Notes under the pieces: generated by a model
Seen by the model: the letters and a program-made list of their open reading frames with translations, nothing else
The model's database searches: none
What the model was told of the DNA's origin: nothing
Assembly: GCF_007828835.1 (NCBI RefSeq)
Contig: NZ_VIVL01000004.1
Coordinates: 310,001-374,000, forward strand
From: Variovorax beijingensis
GTDB lineage: Bacteria; Pseudomonadota; Gammaproteobacteria; Burkholderiales; Burkholderiaceae_C
Direction of reading: 5' to 3'
DNA: 64,000 nucleotides
In this document: positions 54,959 through 63,915 of the stretch, piece after piece
Numbering within the stretch: the stretch's first letter is position 1
Layout of the letters: each line of letters begins with the position of its first letter
Made by a program: the position numbers and the translations under genes

Positions 54959-56638
54959 TCAGGCAACGGCCGAGTTGGACGACAGGTGCTGGTGGATCAG
55001 CGCGACCACGGCCGCGCCTTCGCCGATGGCCCCGCCCACGCGCTTGACCGAACCCGAGCGCACGTCGCCCACGGCGAAGACGCCCTGCACGCTGGATTCG
55101 AGCGCAGTGGAGGGCCGCGCCGGAAAGCCGCTGCTGGCGGCATCGCCCGTCAGCACGAAGCCATGCTTGTCGACCGAGACGCCGCAGCCGTCGAGCCAAC
55201 TGGTCTCGGGCTCGGCGCCAACGAAGAGGAAGATGTTGCGCGCGTCGCAGTCGTGCTCGTTGCCCGTGGTCTGGCAGCGCCAGGTTGCACCCGTCAGTCC
55301 TTCGCCGGAACCGCCGTTGAGCTTCACCAGCTGGGTGTGGGGGTGCAGTTCGATGTTGGGCGTGGCCTCGATGCGATCGATCAGGTAGCGCGACATGCTG
55401 GCCGCGAGCGAGGGGCCGCGCACCAGCACATTGACCTTGGCCGCGTGGCGCGACAGGAACACCGCGGCCTGTCCGGCCGAATTGCCGCCGCCGACCAGCG
55501 CAACCTCCTGCTGCGCGCAGAGCTTGGCCTCGATGGCCGAAGCCCAATACCAGATGCCGCGGCCCTCGAACTCCGACAGCCTCGGCACGTCAGGCCGCCG
55601 GTAGCGTGCGCCGCTTGCAATCACCACCGTGCGCGCATGGATGGCACGGCCGTCGGCCAGCGTGATGCGCAGGGCGTCCATGGGGTTGTCGCGCGAGCAG
55701 TCCAGCGACGTCACCTTGGCAGGAATCAGCATTTCCACACCGAACTTCTGGGCCTGCACGAAGGCCCGGCCCGCGAGCGCCTGGCCCGAGATGCCGGTGG
55801 GAAAACCAAGGTAGTTCTCGATGCGCGCACTCGCCCCGGCCTGGCCGCCGAAGGCGCGGCAGTCGAGCACGATCACGCGCAACCCTTCGGAGGCCGCATA
55901 CACCGCGGTCGCGAGGCCGGCGGGGCCCGCCCCGACCACCGCCACGTCGAACAGTTCGTTGTGCTCCGCGGTGTCGACCATGCCCAGGCAGCGGGCCAGC
56001 GCCTCTTCGGCGGGGTTGACCAGCACCGAGCCGTCGGGGCACACGGCAAGCAGCTTGCAGGTGCCGTACTGCTCCAGCAGCGCGGCGGCGCCGGGATCTT
56101 CGGCCGCGTCGACCAGGTGGTAGGGATGCCCGTTGCGGCGCAGGAAATTCTCCAGGCGCGCCATGTCGGGCGACTCCGGCCGGCCGATCAGCACCGGCCC
56201 GCTGGCGCCCGATTCGATCAGCGCCACGCGCCGCAGGATCAGCGCGCGGGTGATGCGCTCGCCCAGGTCGGCTTCTGCCACCAGCAACGCGCGCAGTTGC
56301 GCGGGCGGAACGATCAGCGCTTCCACCTCTTCCTCGGCATGGCCGTCGACCAGGGCAGGGCGGCCGCTCAGCTGGCCGACTTCGGCAAGGAACTCGCCGG
56401 GGCCCTGGCGCACGATCGGCACCACGTGCCCGAGCCCGTCGCGCTGCGTGACCGCCACCACGCCCTTGAGCAGGACGAACATGCCGGGGCCGGTTTCGCC
56501 GGCGGTGAACAGCCGTTCCCCGCGGGCGAAGCGCTGCACGGTTCCGAAGTGCGCGATGCGCGCGATTTCGGTATCGCTCAGGACAGGAAAGGTCTGGTGA
56601 AGGCGGTTGTCGAAATTGCTGCTTGCGGCTGTGGCCAT
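54959..56638 (-). CDS. Cyclic-nucleotide-binding domain fused to thioredoxin-reductase-like FAD oxidoreductase
   Basis: A 559-residue two-domain protein. Residues about 15-145 form a CRP-type cyclic-nucleotide-binding domain (ERLFTAGETGPGMFVLLKG and GPGEFLAEVGQLSGRPALVD). A short glutaredoxin-like linker follows (about 155-235). The rest is a class II flavoprotein: FDVAVVGAGPAGLATAVYAA (FAD site), ENYLGFPTGISG, VALVGGGNSAGQAAVFLS (NADPH site) and GVFAVGDVRSGSVKRVGGAI. The redox CxxC of true thioredoxin reductases is not present at the usual place, where DNPMDALRI-like sequence occurs. The start at 56638 has GGAG ahead. The domain fusion suggests ligand-gated redox activity. Confidence 0.9.
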   Translation of the reverse strand: MATAASSNFDNRLHQTFPVLSDTEIARIAHFGTVQRFARGERLFTAGETGPGMFVLLKGVVAVTQRDGLGHVVPIVRQGPGEFLAEVGQLSGRPALVDGHAEEEVEALIVPPAQLRALLVAEADLGERITRALILRRVALIESGASGPVLIGRPESPDMARLENFLRRNGHPYHLVDAAEDPGAAALLEQYGTCKLLAVCPDGSVLVNPAEEALARCLGMVDTAEHNELFDVAVVGAGPAGLATAVYAASEGLRVIVLDCRAFGGQAGASARIENYLGFPTGISGQALAGRAFVQAQKFGVEMLIPAKVTSLDCSRDNPMDALRITLADGRAIHARTVVIASGARYRRPDVPRLSEFEGRGIWYWASAIEAKLCAQQEVALVGGGNSAGQAAVFLSRHAAKVNVLVRGPSLAASMSRYLIDRIEATPNIELHPHTQLVKLNGGSGEGLTGATWRCQTTGNEHDCDARNIFLFVGAEPETSWLDGCGVSVDKHGFVLTGDAASSGFPARPSTALESSVQGVFAVGDVRSGSVKRVGGAIGEGAAVVALIHQHLSSNSAVA

Positions 56639-56782
56639 TGAGAAAACTCCATGTCGCGGACCCACCGCATTAGACATCCAGGAAGCCCCAAAACACGCGG
56701 TAACACCGTCATGCAACTGCAATGGCGCTGACATACCCGTTTCACTGCGGGTGCCGAGACTCCTTCAGCAGAAAGGGTCCCC

Positions 56783-57643
56783 ATGAAAGAACTGCCCAAC
56801 CCGACGTTCCCGCTGTCGCAGCTCGGACTGCGCGCCGCCCTGTGGCCCGTCCCTGCAGCCGCGCCCGCGTCGGTGCCCGCTGCCGTTGCGGTGCCGCCGG
56901 TCGTCATCGACGCCAGGCAAGGCATCACCGTGAGCTGGGCCCGCCACCTGGACGACGTGCGCGCCGCGCAGCGCCTGCGCCATGAGGTTTTCGTCGGCGA
57001 AATGGGCGCCCGCGTGAGCACGCCGCTGGCCGGCCACGACATCGATTTGTTCGACGACTTCTGCGAGCACCTGCTGGTGCGCGAAGAACGCACCGGGCAG
57101 GTGATCGGCACCTACCGCGTGCTCACGCCGGCCCAGGCCCGGCGCGTGGGCAGCACCTACAGCGACACCGAGTTCGACCTGACCCGCCTGCGCGACCTGC
57201 GCGAGCGCATGGTCGAGCTGGGCCGCAGCTGCGTGCATCCCGACCACCGGCAGGGCGGCGTGATCCTCGCGCTGTGGGGTGCGCTCGCTGGCTTCATGCA
57301 CCGCAACAAGCTCGACACCATGATCGGCTGCGCGAGCATTCCGATGTCGCACAACGGCGTGACCAGCGGCGACGCGGCCGCCAGCATCTGGCGGCAGCTG
57401 TCGGCCAGCCACATGGCGCCGATCCAGTACCAGGTGCAGCCGCGCCTGCCGCTGCCGGTGGAGCGGCTCGACGGTGCGCTCGACGTCGAGCCTCCCGCGC
57501 TCATCAAGGGCTACCTGCGCCTGGGTGCCAAGGTGCTGGGCGCGCCGGCCTGGGACCCGGACTTCAACACGGCGGACCTGCCGATGCTGATGCGCATCGA
57601 CGACCTGCCGCCGCGCTACCGCAAGCACTTTCTGGGCGCATGA
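56783..57643 (+). CDS. OlsB-like GNAT acyltransferase
   Basis: A 286-residue protein. After a Pro/Ala-rich N-terminus of about 40 residues, the GNAT core reads ISWARHLDDVRAAQRLRHEV-like sequence, then FCEHLLVREERTGQVIGTYR, ERMVELGRSCVHPDHRQGGV and IGCASIPMSHNGV. This is the pattern of ornithine N-alpha acyltransferases that begin ornithine-lipid synthesis, which replaces phospholipid when phosphate is scarce. No olsA gene is adjacent. A Pho box and ppk gene follow, fitting a phosphate-starvation role. The AGAAAGGG ribosome site supports the start. Confidence 0.8.
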   Translation: MKELPNPTFPLSQLGLRAALWPVPAAAPASVPAAVAVPPVVIDARQGITVSWARHLDDVRAAQRLRHEVFVGEMGARVSTPLAGHDIDLFDDFCEHLLVREERTGQVIGTYRVLTPAQARRVGSTYSDTEFDLTRLRDLRERMVELGRSCVHPDHRQGGVILALWGALAGFMHRNKLDTMIGCASIPMSHNGVTSGDAAASIWRQLSASHMAPIQYQVQPRLPLPVERLDGALDVEPPALIKGYLRLGAKVLGAPAWDPDFNTADLPMLMRIDDLPPRYRKHFLGA

Positions 57644-57722
57644 AGCCAGCGGCCGCCCGGCCCGGTGCCGGGCCGTCCGCCCCTTCGCCCGGCACGGGGC
57701 TGCCCAAGGGCGGCCCGCAGGC

Positions 57723-57770
57723 GTCACACGGCGGTCACGAAAACGTCACAAACGAGGGTGACACTGTCAT
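57723..57770 (+). promoter_or_regulatory. Pho box (PhoB binding site) upstream of ppk
   Basis: GTCAC occurs three times at exact 11-base spacing (57723, 57734 and 57745), followed by CTGTCAT at 57764-57770. Direct repeats of CTGTCAC-like words every 11 bases are how PhoB dimers bind. It ends 49 bases before the ppk start. Regulation by PhoB is inferred. Confidence 0.7.
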
Positions 57771-57819
57771 ATTTCAGCCTACATGTGCTCCCGTGCCGCT
57801 TGCTCCAGAATCAGTGCCC

Positions 57820-59958
57820 ATGCAACCTGCTCCCGCTGACCGCACGCCCGCGGTCGCGGCAACGGCCCTCACGCTGCTCGACCGCGATCACAGCATCCTG
57901 TCGTTCAACGAGCGCGTGCTCGACTGGGCCCGCAGGCCTGAAGTGCCGCTGGTCGAGCGCCTTCGCTACCTTTGCATCGTTTCATCGAATCTCGACGAAT
58001 TCTTCGAAGTGCGCGCCGCGCCGCACCTGATTGCCAGCAGCGCCGGCGACCAGAAGGGCGCCTACACGATCGAATCGTTCGAGCGCCTTGCCGAGGCCGC
58101 CCATGCGCTGGTGGCGCGCCAGTACGCGCTCTACAACGACGATCTGATGCCGACCTTCGCCAAGCACGGCATCCACATCATTTCGCACGGCGAACGCAAT
58201 CCGGCGCAGCGCAAGTGGGTCAGCGAATATTTCGAGCGCGAAGTGCGCCCGCTGCTGATCCCGGTCGGGCTGGACCCGGCACACCCGTTTCCGCAGGTGG
58301 CCAACAAGTCGCTCAACTTCATCGTGCGGCTCGGCGGCAAGGACGCCTTCGGACGGGAGAACCCGATCCAGATCGTGAAGGTGCCGCGCGTGCTGCCGCG
58401 CGTGATCCGCATGCCGGCCAAGGTGTCGGACGGCAAGACGCTGTTCGTGGCGCTGTCGAGCGTGGTGCGCGCCCATCTTTCGAGCATGTTCCCGGGGCGC
58501 GAGGTGGGCGATTTCTCGCAGTTCCGCGTCACGCGGCATTCCGACCTGGCGGTGGACGAGGAAGACGTCAAGAACCTGCGCACCGCATTGCGCCAGGGGC
58601 TGCAGCACCGGCACTACGGACAGGCCGTGCGGCTCGAGGTGTCGGCCAGTTGCGCGGAGTCGCTCGCGAGTTTCCTGCTGGCGCAATTCAACCTGCCGGC
58701 GCAGGCGCTCTACCGGGTGCACGGCCCCGTCAACCTGGCCCGCCTGACCCAGCTGATCGATCTGCTGGAGGAGCCGCAGCTGCTGTTTCCGCCGTACTCG
58801 GCCTCCTACCCGGTCACGCTGTCGCCGGCGCAGTCGTTCTTCGAGCGGCTGCAGCATGGCGACGTGCTGATCCACCAGCCCTTCGAGAGCTTCGACGGCG
58901 TGCTCGCATTCCTGCGCGAGGCCGTGCAGGATCCGCAGGTGCTGGCCATCAAGCAGACCATCTACCGCACGGGCACCGATTCGGAGCTGATGGACCTGCT
59001 GCGCGAAGCCGTGCGCCGCGGCAAGGAAGTGACGGTGGTGGTGGAGCTCAAGGCCCGCTTCGACGAAGAGGCCAACATCAACTGGGCCGAAATGCTCGAG
59101 TCGATCGGCGCGCAGGTGGTGTATGGCGTGGTGGGCCTGAAGACGCACGCCAAGATGCTGCTGGTGACGCGCCGCGAGGGCAAGCAGATGCGCCGCTACG
59201 GCCACCTGTCCACCGGCAACTACAACCCGCGCACCGCCAGGCTCTACACCGACATCAGCCACCTGACGGCCGACCCGCTGCTCACGGCGGACATGGAAGC
59301 CGTGTTCGTGCACCTGGCAAGCCAGAGCCGCCTGCCCAAGCTCAACCGCATGTGGCTCGCGCCGTTCGACCTGCACCGGAACCTCATCGCGCAGATCGAC
59401 GCGCTGAGCCTGGCCGCTGCCACCGGCGAGCCGACCCGCATCGTTGCCAAGATGAATGCGCTGACCGACGATGCCCTGGTGGCCGCGCTGATGCGCGCCG
59501 GCCAGAATGGCGTGAAGATCGACCTCATCGTGCGCGGCGCCTGCACGCTGCCCGCGCAGGTGCCGGGGCTCACCGACAACATCCGCGTGCGCTCGGTGAT
59601 CGGGCGTTTTCTCGAGCACTCGCGCGTCTTCTACTTTCGCAATGGCGAGGACGAGTCGCTCTACCTGTCGAGCGCCGACTGGATGAACCGCAACATGATG
59701 CGGCGCATCGAGCTGGCCTGGCCGGTGACCGACCCCAGCCTTCGCCAGCGCCTGATCGACGAATGCCTGGTCGCCTACCTGCACGACGGCCGCGACGCCT
59801 GGGACCTGGGCGGCGACGGCATCTACACGCGCGTCGACCACGACACCCATGCCGGCGAGGCGGGCGCGTCGCGCGCCATCGAGGCGCACGGTGCCCAGGC
59901 TGCACTCATGAACCGGTATGCATCGCGAGGCCATCACCCCGATGCACCCAGCAACTGA
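57820..59958 (+). CDS. ppk1: Polyphosphate kinase 1
   Basis: A 712-residue PPK1 that makes polyphosphate from ATP. The N domain begins DRDHSILSFNERVLDWARRP and YLCIVSSNLDEFFEVRAAPH. The catalytic His motifs are VGLKTHAKMLLVTRREGKQM (phospho-accepting His) and the second HKD-like part near YLSSADWMNRNMMRRIELAW; HLSTGNYNPRTARLYTDISH is also typical. The length is as expected. The ATG at 57820 is the first good start after the Pho box. It is followed 19 bases later by sixA. Confidence 0.97.
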   Translation: MQPAPADRTPAVAATALTLLDRDHSILSFNERVLDWARRPEVPLVERLRYLCIVSSNLDEFFEVRAAPHLIASSAGDQKGAYTIESFERLAEAAHALVARQYALYNDDLMPTFAKHGIHIISHGERNPAQRKWVSEYFEREVRPLLIPVGLDPAHPFPQVANKSLNFIVRLGGKDAFGRENPIQIVKVPRVLPRVIRMPAKVSDGKTLFVALSSVVRAHLSSMFPGREVGDFSQFRVTRHSDLAVDEEDVKNLRTALRQGLQHRHYGQAVRLEVSASCAESLASFLLAQFNLPAQALYRVHGPVNLARLTQLIDLLEEPQLLFPPYSASYPVTLSPAQSFFERLQHGDVLIHQPFESFDGVLAFLREAVQDPQVLAIKQTIYRTGTDSELMDLLREAVRRGKEVTVVVELKARFDEEANINWAEMLESIGAQVVYGVVGLKTHAKMLLVTRREGKQMRRYGHLSTGNYNPRTARLYTDISHLTADPLLTADMEAVFVHLASQSRLPKLNRMWLAPFDLHRNLIAQIDALSLAAATGEPTRIVAKMNALTDDALVAALMRAGQNGVKIDLIVRGACTLPAQVPGLTDNIRVRSVIGRFLEHSRVFYFRNGEDESLYLSSADWMNRNMMRRIELAWPVTDPSLRQRLIDECLVAYLHDGRDAWDLGGDGIYTRVDHDTHAGEAGASRAIEAHGAQAALMNRYASRGHHPDAPSN

Positions 59959-59977
59959 CGACCGAAAGACGACAACC

Positions 59978-60439
59978 ATGGACTTGATCTTCTGGCGCCA
60001 TGCCGAAGCCGAGGACTGGACCGAAGGCTGCGACGACCTGCAGCGTTCCCTGACCGCGCGCGGCGAAAAGCAGGCCAAGCGCATGGCCAGCTGGCTCGAC
60101 CGGCAGTTGCCGGATGGCACGCGCATCATCTGCAGCCCCGCGCGGCGCTGCGAGCAGACCGCGCTCGCGCTCGGCCGCAAATACAAGCTGCGCGCCGAAC
60201 TCGCCCCCGACACCACCGCCGAGGCCATGCTGGCTGCGGCCGGCTGGCCCAACGGCAAGTCGGTGGTGCTGATGGTCGGGCACCAGCCTTCGGTGGGGCA
60301 GGCCATCTCGCTGCTTCTCGGCCTGAAGCAGGACAGCTGTCCGGTGCGCAAGGGTTCGCTCTGGTGGATCCGCACGCGCGAACGCGACGGCGACGTGCAG
60401 ACCGTCGTGGTGACTGTGCAGTCGCCCGAGCTGCTCTGA
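59978..60439 (+). CDS. sixA: SixA-type phosphohistidine phosphatase
   Basis: A 153-residue histidine-phosphatase-family protein. The catalytic RHG-like motif is LIFWRHAEAED; the second catalytic His is in VLMVGHQPSVGQAISLLLG, and the conserved Arg in IICSPARRCEQTALAL. SixA removes phosphate from histidine in phosphorelays or PTS-Ntr proteins. It is placed directly after ppk, with a 19-base gap, so the two probably share a transcript and Pho control. Confidence 0.93.
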   Translation: MDLIFWRHAEAEDWTEGCDDLQRSLTARGEKQAKRMASWLDRQLPDGTRIICSPARRCEQTALALGRKYKLRAELAPDTTAEAMLAAAGWPNGKSVVLMVGHQPSVGQAISLLLGLKQDSCPVRKGSLWWIRTRERDGDVQTVVVTVQSPELL

Positions 60440-60548
60440 CGGGCGATCCGCAGGCTGAAAATCTGCCCGGATCTGTAAACTAATTGACGAAATCCGATGG
60501 GGTGCGATAGCGGTCTGTAGGCACAATAGTTGCATCTGATGCATTTAG

Positions 60549-61367
60549 ATGCAAATTGAAACTATGGCTTACGTTTACGCCTCCGTGAGGACGCTTGTAT
60601 CGCTGCTGATCTCTGCGGCCCTGCTGGCCGGCTGCGCGACGGGCGCGCCCGAGCCGGCGCCGCAAGTTCGCCACGATGCGACCCGGTCGATCACGAAGAT
60701 CGAACTCGTCTACAACGAGCCGGACCAGCTGTCCGTGATGGATGGCGGTGGGTCCGCGATCATGGGCTGGGCCGGGGTTTTCGGCCCTGTCGGCACGCTG
60801 GTGGCCCTTGGCGTCGAGGTCGGCACCCGGATGACGCTGGCCAGCCGCATCGAGCGGCGCAGCAAGGAGTTCACGGCCGTCGTGAAAAGCAGCGGCGCGA
60901 TGCCTCTCAACAGGCAGTTCGCGGAGCAACTGGCGGCGCGCCTGCGGGCCGGCGGCCGCGAAGTGAAGCTGACACCCGCCGCGCGCATGGACGGCGAGCT
61001 CGCCCAGATGAAGGCGCCTGGATTCGAACCCACCCCGGGCTACAGCACCTTGCTCGTGCGGGTCACCACGACCTACGGGGCACCCGACATGACGTCGAGC
61101 TTCAAGCCCTTCGTGGCAATCGAGCAGTCGCTGCGGGACGAGCAGCAGGCCGTTCTCCATCAGACCACCCATACCTCCGACCTGGAGGAGCCGGCCTACC
61201 TGGCGTACGACGGCCTGCTGCAGGACCCGGCCAGGGCGCAGGACGGCCTGCGGCAAGGCCTTGCCCGGATCGTCCAGCCTGCCTATGCCGGCATGTTCGG
61301 CGAAGACGGGCCGCCGCGCCTCGCCGGTTCGGAAACCACCCGGACCGCCAGCTTCCACGCCAGGTGA
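60549..61367 (+). CDS. Hypothetical lipoprotein, first of a tandem pair
   Basis: A 272-residue protein with the lipobox ISAALLAGC. The mature part has KIELVYNEPDQLSVMDGGGS, a Gly-rich hydrophobic stretch (GWAGVFGPVGTLVALGVEVG), RQFAEQLAARLRAGGREVKL, and QPAYAGMF near the end. It shares most of these with the next gene (61534), so the two arose by duplication. The hydrophobic Gly-rich insert could contact the membrane. No known family is recognised. The start could be 60549 or an ATG five codons in. Confidence 0.8.
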   Translation: MQIETMAYVYASVRTLVSLLISAALLAGCATGAPEPAPQVRHDATRSITKIELVYNEPDQLSVMDGGGSAIMGWAGVFGPVGTLVALGVEVGTRMTLASRIERRSKEFTAVVKSSGAMPLNRQFAEQLAARLRAGGREVKLTPAARMDGELAQMKAPGFEPTPGYSTLLVRVTTTYGAPDMTSSFKPFVAIEQSLRDEQQAVLHQTTHTSDLEEPAYLAYDGLLQDPARAQDGLRQGLARIVQPAYAGMFGEDGPPRLAGSETTRTASFHAR

Positions 61368-61533
61368 AACGGCTCGGATAGCCGCATCCGGGGCCGGCGC
61401 AGGCGCTTTGTCATGGCCGCGGGCAGAGGTGGCGGGGCGCTTGTCTCCCCGGAGAAAGTGCGCACCGCTCATGTGCGCGGGCGGCGCGATTCCTACAGTG
61501 GCTTCACATCGGCCATACCACTGGGGAATACGC

Positions 61534-62388
61534 ATGAAACTGCTCAACCCGCTGCCAAGAAGCTTCATGGATCTGCTGCGCCTGGACGCGGGCATGTCGT
61601 TGCAGAAGCTGACGTCCCTGCTCGTCGCCACCGCCCTCCTGGCGGGGTGCGCGGCCGAAGCGTCCAAACCCGCGCTGCAGGCGCGCCAGGATGCCGCCAC
61701 CCGTTCGGCCGCGAAGGTCGAGCTCATCTACAACGAGGAAGACCAGCTGATCGTCACCGATGGCGGCGGTTCGGGACTCACGGGCTTTGCCGGGCTGCTC
61801 CTGGGACCCATCGGCGCACTGCTGGCCCTGAGCATCGACACCAACAGCCGCATGACCATGGCCGCCCGGACCGATCAGCGCAGCAAGGAATTCACGGCCG
61901 CGGTGAAGAACAGTGGCGCGGCCATGACGCTCAACCGGCAGTTCGCGGAGCAGCTGGCGGCGCGCCTGCGCGAGAGCGGCCGCGAAGTGAAGCTGACGCC
62001 TTTCATGCGCGCCACCGGACCGGCCAGCGAGATGAAGGTGCCGGAGCTCCAGCCCACGCCCGGCTACAGCACATTGATCCTGCGGATCACCACGGCGTAC
62101 GGCGCGGCCGACGCGACCTCGAGCTTCAAGCCCTTCATTTCGGTGGAGCAGCTGCTCAGGGACGAGCGGCAGTCCGTCGTGCACCAGACGGCCCATACCG
62201 CCGACGTGAGCGAGCCCACCTATTTCAGCTACGACGGCCTGCTCAAGGACACCGCGGTGGCCCATGGCGGGCTGAAGCAGGGGCTGGACCGGGTCGTGCA
62301 GCCCGCCTATGCCGGCATGTTCGGGGGCGACCAGCCGCGCGCGCTGCCTGCGGAAAGCACCCGCACCGCCGGCCTCGACGCGAAGTGA
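61534..62388 (+). CDS. Hypothetical lipoprotein, second of a tandem pair
   Basis: A 284-residue paralogue of the preceding gene, with lipobox VATALLAGC. Shared segments include KVELIYNEEDQLIVTDGGGS, RQFAEQLAARLRESGREVKL, SSFKPFISVEQLLRDERQS and VVQPAYAGMF. The N-terminus is longer; an internal ATG (MSLQKLTSLLVATALLAGC) would give a normal lipoprotein signal and may be the true start. It is convergent with ppx. Function unknown. Confidence 0.8.
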   Translation: MKLLNPLPRSFMDLLRLDAGMSLQKLTSLLVATALLAGCAAEASKPALQARQDAATRSAAKVELIYNEEDQLIVTDGGGSGLTGFAGLLLGPIGALLALSIDTNSRMTMAARTDQRSKEFTAAVKNSGAAMTLNRQFAEQLAARLRESGREVKLTPFMRATGPASEMKVPELQPTPGYSTLILRITTAYGAADATSSFKPFISVEQLLRDERQSVVHQTAHTADVSEPTYFSYDGLLKDTAVAHGGLKQGLDRVVQPAYAGMFGGDQPRALPAESTRTAGLDAK

Positions 62389-62394
62389 GGCGGC

Positions 62395-63915
62395 TCAGGC
62401 CCCGCTGAGTTCCACGCGCCAGCTGCTGGTCTTCTGCCAGGCCAGCACTTCCTCGCGCAGCAGGTGCGCGGACTGCGGATAGGCCTCGGCCCAGTCGGGC
62501 GCGCAGGCGATCGTGAAGGCCCTGGCGCCCAGTGCCGCAAGGTGCAGCGCCCGCGGATCGGGATCGCGGCGCGCATGGCACAGGATCACCGACAGGCGCA
62601 GCGACAGCAGCTGCATCACGAAGGTCTCGTCCTCGAGCGCGGCGTCGAGCTTGCGCAGCTTTCCGCGCTGGCCCAGCACCAGCTGGCCGAGCGCATGCAG
62701 TTCATTGACGGCAAAGCCGGGGGCGTCGGTGTTGTCGAGGATGTAGGCGCCGTGCTTGTGATAGTCGCTGTGCGAGACCAGCGTGCCGATCTCGTGCAGC
62801 TGCGCTGCCCAGCCGAGCTTGCGCAGCGCCCGCCCGGCACGGCTGCCGGGGCTGCCGCCGCGCGCCGCCGGAGTGAGCTGCACGAACAGGGCGGCCGCGG
62901 TTTCGCCCACCCGCCTGGCCTGCGCCGCATCGACCGCGAACCGGCTCGCCAGCCGCGCCACGGTGGCGGTGCGCATGTCGGCCACGCTTTCGTCGCGCTC
63001 CAGCAGCTCATAGAGCACGCCGTGGCGCAGCGCACCCTGGGCCACCCTCATTTCCTCGATGTCCAGCAGGTCGAACACCGCGCGCAGCACGCTCACGCCG
63101 CCACCGATGACAGGCTTGCGGTCTTCGCGCATGCCGTCGACGCGCAGCTTGTCGGTGCTGCCGGCCTTCAGGAGGCGGTCGACCAGCCAGTCGAGGCCGT
63201 CGCGGGTGATGAGCCCCGGCTCGCCGCCCGCCGCGGCCAGCACGTCGCCGACGGCACCGATGGTGCCGGAGGCGCCATAGGCCACGTCCCACTGGTCGCG
63301 GGTGTAGCTGGACAGTGCGTCGTCGAGCACCGCCTTGGCGGCCACCTCGGCGGCGCGGAAGGCGCTCTGGGTGAAAAGGCCTTCCCCAAAGTGCTTCATC
63401 GACCAGGCGACGCTGCCGACGCGGTAGGACTCCATCAGTTCGGCGTCGAGCGCGCGGCCGATGATCATTTCGGTGGAGCGCCCGCCGATGTCCACCACCA
63501 GGCGGCGCTCGCGGTCGGAGGCGTCGGTGTGGGGCAGCATGTGCGCCACGCCCTGGTAGATGAGGCGGGCTTCTTCCCGGCCCGGGATCACGTCGATGCC
63601 GAAGCCCAGGATGGTGCGCGCGCGCAGCAGGAATTCCTCGCGGTTGCGTGCCTCGCGCAGTGTCTGGGTGGCGACGGCGCGCACCTGCGAGCGCTTGAAA
63701 CCGGCCAGCCGCTCGCCAAAGCGGGCAAGCGCGTCCCAACCCCGCTGCATGGCCTCGGCCGTGAGGTTGCGGGCGCTGTCCAGGCCGTTGCCCTGGCGCA
63801 CCGTTTCCTTCAGGTACTCGGTGCGGTGGATCTGGCCGTGGTCGACCTGTCCGATTTCGAGCCTGAAGCTGTTCGAGCCGAGATCGACGGCGGCGAGGCG
63901 GGTGCCGTTTTGCAT
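62395..63915 (-). CDS. ppx: Exopolyphosphatase / guanosine pentaphosphate phosphatase (Ppx/GppA)
   Basis: A 506-residue Ppx/GppA enzyme that removes terminal phosphate from polyphosphate or converts pppGpp to ppGpp. The ATPase-like fold begins LAAVDLGSNSFRLEIGQVDH; GREEARLIYQGVAHMLP, LVVDIGGRSTEMIIG (phosphate-2 loop) and YGASGTIGAVGDVLAAAGGE follow. The C-terminal HD-like part contains LHEIGTLVSHSDYHKHGAYI. ATG 63915 is the family-like start; a longer start at 63981 is possible but adds unconserved sequence. It is convergent with the ppk-sixA side, completing a polyphosphate synthesis and breakdown set. Confidence 0.95.
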   Translation of the reverse strand: MQNGTRLAAVDLGSNSFRLEIGQVDHGQIHRTEYLKETVRQGNGLDSARNLTAEAMQRGWDALARFGERLAGFKRSQVRAVATQTLREARNREEFLLRARTILGFGIDVIPGREEARLIYQGVAHMLPHTDASDRERRLVVDIGGRSTEMIIGRALDAELMESYRVGSVAWSMKHFGEGLFTQSAFRAAEVAAKAVLDDALSSYTRDQWDVAYGASGTIGAVGDVLAAAGGEPGLITRDGLDWLVDRLLKAGSTDKLRVDGMREDRKPVIGGGVSVLRAVFDLLDIEEMRVAQGALRHGVLYELLERDESVADMRTATVARLASRFAVDAAQARRVGETAAALFVQLTPAARGGSPGSRAGRALRKLGWAAQLHEIGTLVSHSDYHKHGAYILDNTDAPGFAVNELHALGQLVLGQRGKLRKLDAALEDETFVMQLLSLRLSVILCHARRDPDPRALHLAALGARAFTIACAPDWAEAYPQSAHLLREEVLAWQKTSSWRVELSGA

